This document shows, one piece after another, positions 24,401 to 30,400 of a stretch of 64,000 nucleotides of DNA; the stretch's first letter is position 1; each line of letters begins with the position of its first letter. Below the pieces are notes generated by a model, which saw only the letters and a program-made list of their open reading frames with translations, was not told where the DNA came from and did not search any database. Origin of the DNA: Prosthecobacter sp. (GTDB lineage: Bacteria > Verrucomicrobiota > Verrucomicrobiia > Verrucomicrobiales > Verrucomicrobiaceae); NCBI RefSeq assembly GCF_020439865.1, contig NZ_JAGRPF010000006.1:37153-101152 (forward strand), read 5' to 3'. The position numbers and the translations under genes are program-made.

Positions 24401-27400
24401 ATCTCAGAAACGTCGCCTACAATCAAGTCGATCAAATGTTCCTTTCCGGCGGCACGCTTGCCACCACCACGGGCAACAGTTCCTGGGCCGGCTCGGTCTT
24501 TGTGACCGCCAACTCAGTCATCAATGTCGGCAAGGGAGCCACGCTCAATCTCAAGGGCTCGCTTGGTGGAGCCGGTGCGATTACTCAGTTCGGCGCTGGT
24601 ACGCTGATTCTCAGTGGTCAGGCGGAGCCCACGACGCGCAATGTCCTCACCAGCACGGTCGCGCCCAACCACACCGTGCAGTCAGGCACCCTCAGGCTGG
24701 ACTTCACAACCAGCGATCTCAGCAAGCTTTCCGACAGAGGCGTCCTGGTTCTGGGCGGCAGCCGCCTTGGGGGGGCTATTGAACTCGCAGGGAACGGGAT
24801 TGTTGGTGTCTTTAACGGCGGCGGGGCCGGAGCGCCTGGCTACATTGCCCCTGAGCATATCGAAGAAGTCCTCAGCGTGACCTTGGGGGCTGGTGTCAAC
24901 AACATCAGTCGCATCAGTGGCAACGCGATTCTGCGCATGAACGCCATCACCCCGCAGACGGGTGCCGTCATCAACTTTAGCGAAGATGACATTGCGAGCA
25001 CGGACAGGACTAACAGCAATGGCATTCTCGGAGGCTGGGCCATCGTTGGCGGCACTTCGTGGGCCACCAAGAGCGCCATCAACGACACCAACGGTGCCGT
25101 TACCTCCAACCAGAACGGGCTGATCCGCGGTCTGGCATCCTCCTCCTACACCAAGAGCGGCGCGTTCAACACCACGCCGGCCAGTGACTGGACCACCAAC
25201 GCCAACATGGACATCGTGGGAAACAGCACGCAGAACGGACGCACGACAAACACCATCCGCTTCAACAACACTTCCCCGGATGCAGATCACACGCCGGCGC
25301 TCAGCAACACGCCGTACAATGTCGTCCTGAGCGGCACCAATGTGATCCAGTCGGGGGGCATTCTCTTCACGTCCAACATGGCGTCTCACAGCGGCTTTAT
25401 TTCCGGCCTTGGGACGCTGGCCACCGGAGCGGGAAGCGGCACGAATTTGTTGGTCATCCAGAACAACACTGGTGCCGGGCTGTTGAACATTTCCGCAGTC
25501 ATCGCCAACGGTGCTGGATCCAACGGTCTCGACAAGCTCGGTGAGGGCTCTCTGGTTCTCTCGGGTCTCAACTCCTACACTGGCGTCACCACCGTCAATG
25601 CCGGGACGCTTACCATCAATTATGTCGCCATCGCCGGCAACACCGCCAACCTCGGGCTGAGCAGTCAGAATGTGTCCTTGGGACGTTCGGTCTCGGTGGC
25701 CAGCACGGACGGCCTTACCTTTGGTCAGAGTGTCAGCGGTCCGGGCTTCCTGGCGCCGGTTACCATCACCGCCATCAACAGCAACACCCAGTTCACCGTT
25801 TCCAATGGTGCAGTCATCACGGCCACCAACGATCTGACTTTTGGTTCAGTGGCTGCCCAATCCGGTTCCATCTCCTCCACCACCACCAATGGCAACGCCA
25901 CCATCACTGTGGCTTCGACAGCGGGCCTCACTCCGGGGCAGACCGTCTCTGGCGCGAACATCGTGCCCGGTTCTGTCATTACCACGATCATTGACGGCAC
26001 CCGGTTTACGATCTCACAGAACGCCCTTGGATCAGGCACCTTGAGTCTCACTTATGGTGCTTCGGGCATCACTACGGGCTCGCTTTCTGCAACCACTACA
26101 AGCGGCGCCCTTGTTCGTGTTGCCAGTACCTTGGGGTTGACGGTCGGTCAGACGATCAGCGGTGACGGCATCGTTGCCGGCAGCGTTGTTGTGAGCATTC
26201 TGGATGATCATCTGGTGGAGATTTCCAATCCGGTCACCAACACCAACACAGCCACCCGCACCTTTGGCCCGAGCGGAACCATCGGTGCCACACTCGCAGC
26301 CACCACGGTCAACGGCAGCACCGCGGTGACCGTCACATCCACCACCGGTTTGAGTGTTGGCGAGGCTGTCAGCGGAGTTGGCATTCCTGAAGGAGCGACC
26401 ATCGCGGCGATCCTCAGCGGCACGGAGATCGTTCTCAGTGTTCCCGCTGTGGCCACGGGTGGCAGCACGCTCGTCTTTGCCAACAGCTTGAGCAATCTCG
26501 GGGCTCCGGCCAACATCGCCGCCAACCTCGTTTTCAACGGTGGCGTTCTGCAGTATAACGGGCTCTCCGCCCGGACTGACCGCGGTTATACCATCAACGA
26601 AGACGCCATCTGGGATGTGGGCAACGCCTTCACAAGACTGACCGTCGGGGGCACCTACCTGACTCCGAGCATCGAAGATACCTATGCCATCCGGAAGCTC
26701 GGCGCAGGCACACTGGAACTTCTTGGCACCAGTTCCGGCGGCTATGGCGTCGAAGTACTCAGCGTGGAAGATGGCACGCTTCGTCTCAAACCTGCTTTCA
26801 GCAATCAGTTTGTCCGCAGTGACACCGGTGCATTGGTGCTGGGCGGCGGAACTTTGGAACTCGTCGGCTCTGACAGAGTCAGCTTGGTGCAGAATTTGCC
26901 AGGCCAGTTTGTCGTTAATGAAGGTTCATCGGTGATTCGGGTCACCGCGACGAGCACCCTCAACAGCACTCTCAACCTTCACGACGCCAACGCACCGATG
27001 GCGGCGCAGTTCAACAAAGGTGGCACAGTACTCTTCTCGGAGAATTCGGTGTTCAATGGCGGGGCGGCGATCATCACCTTTGCCGGTCAGTTCAACGTTG
27101 ATCAGCAGGTCATCATGCCCCGGGCCGTCTATCAGACTTCCATCGACATCCTGAATCCAGGGGTGAACTATTTTGCCTTCTCCTCGTACAATGGCATCAC
27201 ATTCGACATCGTCGCTTCTGACAACCCTGCCATCGGCGGCAGAACGGAACATTCCTTCCGTTCCGCCCCTTCCACTTGGGACTCCACCCTGCATGTCACG
27301 GACGGTGCCATCAGTGTGGATGCCTACTATGGTGCCACCACGGAGACCGCCTCGGTCAACACCATCCGGTTCTTCAACAGCAGCTCCTCCACCAGCGGGA

Positions 27401-30400
27401 TCAGCGTTTTGGGCAGCAATGTCATCTCGGGCATCAATGTCACTCGTCTCGTGGTAGGCCAGGCTGTCCGCAGTGCGGTGCTTCCCGCAGGAACCACCAT
27501 CACTGCTATTGATAGGCTGGCCGGCACCGTGACATTGAGCAATAATGCGACGCTAGATTCTTTCTCTGAGTTCTATGTGGACGCCCTGGCATCCAGCGTT
27601 GTCAATATTGGCGGCATCACCATTACAGGAAACAGCACGGCGAATGATGATGTGATCACCGGTGTGAATGTGACCGGTTTGGAGGTGAATCAAGTCATCC
27701 GCGGTTCTGGCATCCCCGATGGCACCACCATTGTCGCCGTGGACGCCGAAAATGGTTCCATCACCTTGAGCAACGCGGTTTCCATCACGGCGGTGGCCTC
27801 TTCGTTTGAAGTGATCACCAACAGCGGCACCCTGACTCTGGCCGGTGGCGCGATCCTGCAGACCACCCATGCCGGGAATCACTTCAATGCCATTCTGGGC
27901 GGGGTGCTTACCAGCGGCCTGCTCAATACAGATGGCACCAGCGCGGATCTCATCATCCACAACTGGAATCCGCTCAGGGCTCTGAGCATTGGCTCGATCA
28001 TTGCAGACAATATTACCGCAGGCCGTGTCGTGAACCTTGTGCAGTCGGGGGATGGCACCACTGCGCTCTCTGGCAAGAATTCCTACACTGGTGACACTTT
28101 TGTTCAGGGAGGCGTGCTCCGGCTTGACTCTGCCGACGCATTGCCGACGGCCAGCCACCTGCGGTTGAATGGTGGCGTCCTGGGTCTGAATTCGGGCGAC
28201 TTCACTCGTGCTCTTGGCACGGGGGCTGGCCAATTGGACTGGACCGGCAGCGGCGGCTTTGCCGCCTACACGCTCAACCGCTCGGTGACCATCAGCGGGG
28301 GCATGTTGACGTGGGGTTCGAATGGCTTTGTGCTGGACAATGACTCTCTGTTGCTCGGTGCTCCGGATTCGGACCGAACGATCACATTTGTCAACAGCAT
28401 CGAACTGAGCGGCAAATCACGCATGGTTGAGGTTGCCAGCGGAAAAGGCACGGTGGCGGATGATGCGGTGTTCGCCGGGGTTCTCCAAGGCGAGGGCGGA
28501 ACCCTCGTCAAAGCGGGGCATGGGGCGCTTCGTCTGGCCGGCAACAACACCTACACTGGCGGCACATCGCTGGCGGAAGGAACCCTCGTTGGAAGCACCA
28601 ACTCGGCGTTCGGCACCGGAGTTGTTCAGGTCGGAGCCACCACGGACACGCGTTCACCGGGCGAGGCGCTGGTGTTGCAGTTCCTTGGCACCTCTCTCGC
28701 AAACAACCTTGAGTTCGGCAGTGTAAACCGCGAGGGCATTTCCGTCTTCCGCTCTTCCGCCAGCTCTGTTGCCGTCACCGGCCAGGTCAATATCAACCGG
28801 GGAGTGGAACGCAATGTGTTCTTCGACACCCCGTCCTCGACCACCGTCACCTACAGTGGTTCGATCGCCGGGCCCGGTGGCTTCACGCTTATTGGCGGAG
28901 GCACTGTCAATCTTACGGGCACCAACTCCTTTGGCAGCGGCACAGGCACCGCCGGCTCTGCCAGCAACGGTGGAATGGTCATTCGCAGCGGCACGGTGCA
29001 GCTGGGAAGCGCTTCTGCCATCAGCGGCAACCTTGCCACCATCGAGCTCGGGGACGTTACGCATGCGGTTGCCAACGTTGCCTATGTCACCAACGGTGCT
29101 TCGGTTCTCGGTGTGGAACGCACCATCGACTTTAACTCCGACAACCGCAATGCACTGGGCGGTGTCTTCGTGGGCAACGGCGACGGTACGATCGCTTCCG
29201 GCATTGCCAACGCCGGCACCGGCGCCTTCTACAGTGTCAGTGCGACCTTGGCCGGGCACACCTTCACCTCCGCAGACCTCAATGCCCGCATTCTGGTCAA
29301 GGACGAGGTGGAGAATCCGGAACGCAACGGCATCTACTACGTGGCCGGCTTTAATGCAGACGGCTCCATGAACCTCGGGCGTGTGACCGATTTCGACTCT
29401 GCGGGCGAGATGCTTTACGGCACGCGGGTCACTGTCACCGGCGGAGGAACTTATTTCATGGCTTCACCGAATGTCACCTCCGTGAGCGGGGTGGGCTCAG
29501 ACCCTGTGGAGTGGCTCCAAGATACGGCGAATCCGAACGTAACACTGCAGATCACCACTGCGGCGGTGACGTCGGTTTCGCAGGCAATTGATGTCAATGC
29601 CAACGGCAGTGGCGTCACTTCGATCGTATCTGCGACGCCGGTGACATTCAGCGGCGCTGTCACGCTCCAGGATTCGAGCCCTGGAGTGCAGGAGACCAAA
29701 GCCCTTTATTTGAACTCAACCACCTCTTCGGGAAGTGGCATGGCCTTTACTGGTGTCATCAGCGAGGCTTCGGGCGGAGCAGGTGCCACGGATGACGTTC
29801 TGCAGTTGTTCAAGTCTGGAACTGGCGTGGTATCGTTGACTCAGGGCAACACCTACCACGGGGGAACCACTGTAACTGCGGGCACTCTCTTGGTGAGCAA
29901 TTCTACCGGATCCGGCACGGGTTCGGGTGACGTGTTGGTTCAGTCGGGTGCCACCTTCGGCGGCACAGGGACAATTGCACCTGATGCTGGCAAGGACATT
30001 ACGGTCAGCGCCGGCGCTTCGCTTCTGGTCGGTTCACCCGGCAGCACCTCTGCCCAGACACTCAACATCGCTCTGCAATCGACTGGCGCGACCGCCTCGA
30101 CACAGAGTGTGTTCACGCTGGCAGGCACGCTCCAATTGGATCTGTTCAAAAACGTCGCAGGCATCACCGACGCGACCGAATCCGACCGCCTGGTGTTCAG
30201 CAACACGGGCACTTCCGTGATTTCGCTCACGGGCGCAGTCTTGAGTGTGGGGATCGGTGCCTCCAGTGGTTTGACCCCGGCCAGCTTCAATGTGGGTGAC
30301 ACCTGGAAACTCATTGACTGGGCGGGTCTCACTCCCACGGGCACATTCACCTTCACCAATCTCAACGGAAACTACACCTCAGATTTTGTGGATCTGCCAG

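Larger units (their letters stand above)
1318..27825 (+). repeat. About 18 scattered copies of a ~60-residue 'VASTAGL..G..VSG.GI.AGT' module
   Basis: The pattern reads: strand (TVTVASTAGL), G-hydrophobic-x-V-(S/T)-G, (G/N)-I-x-x-G-(T/A)-x-I, strand, (T/S)-x-F-x-(I/L)-(S/T), then an Ala/Thr-rich tail. Approximate starts are 1318, 2092, 5008, 6556, 14560, 17212, 19945, 20146, 21022, 21520, 22584, 23150, 25665, 25865, 26070, 26280, 27400 and 27620. Two copies are in tandem at 19945-20345, four at 25665-26490 and two at 27400-27825. The module is distinct from PATR and often splits a PATR motif. It probably folds as a small beta domain that projects from the solenoid. Boundaries are approximate. 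Confidence 0.75.
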
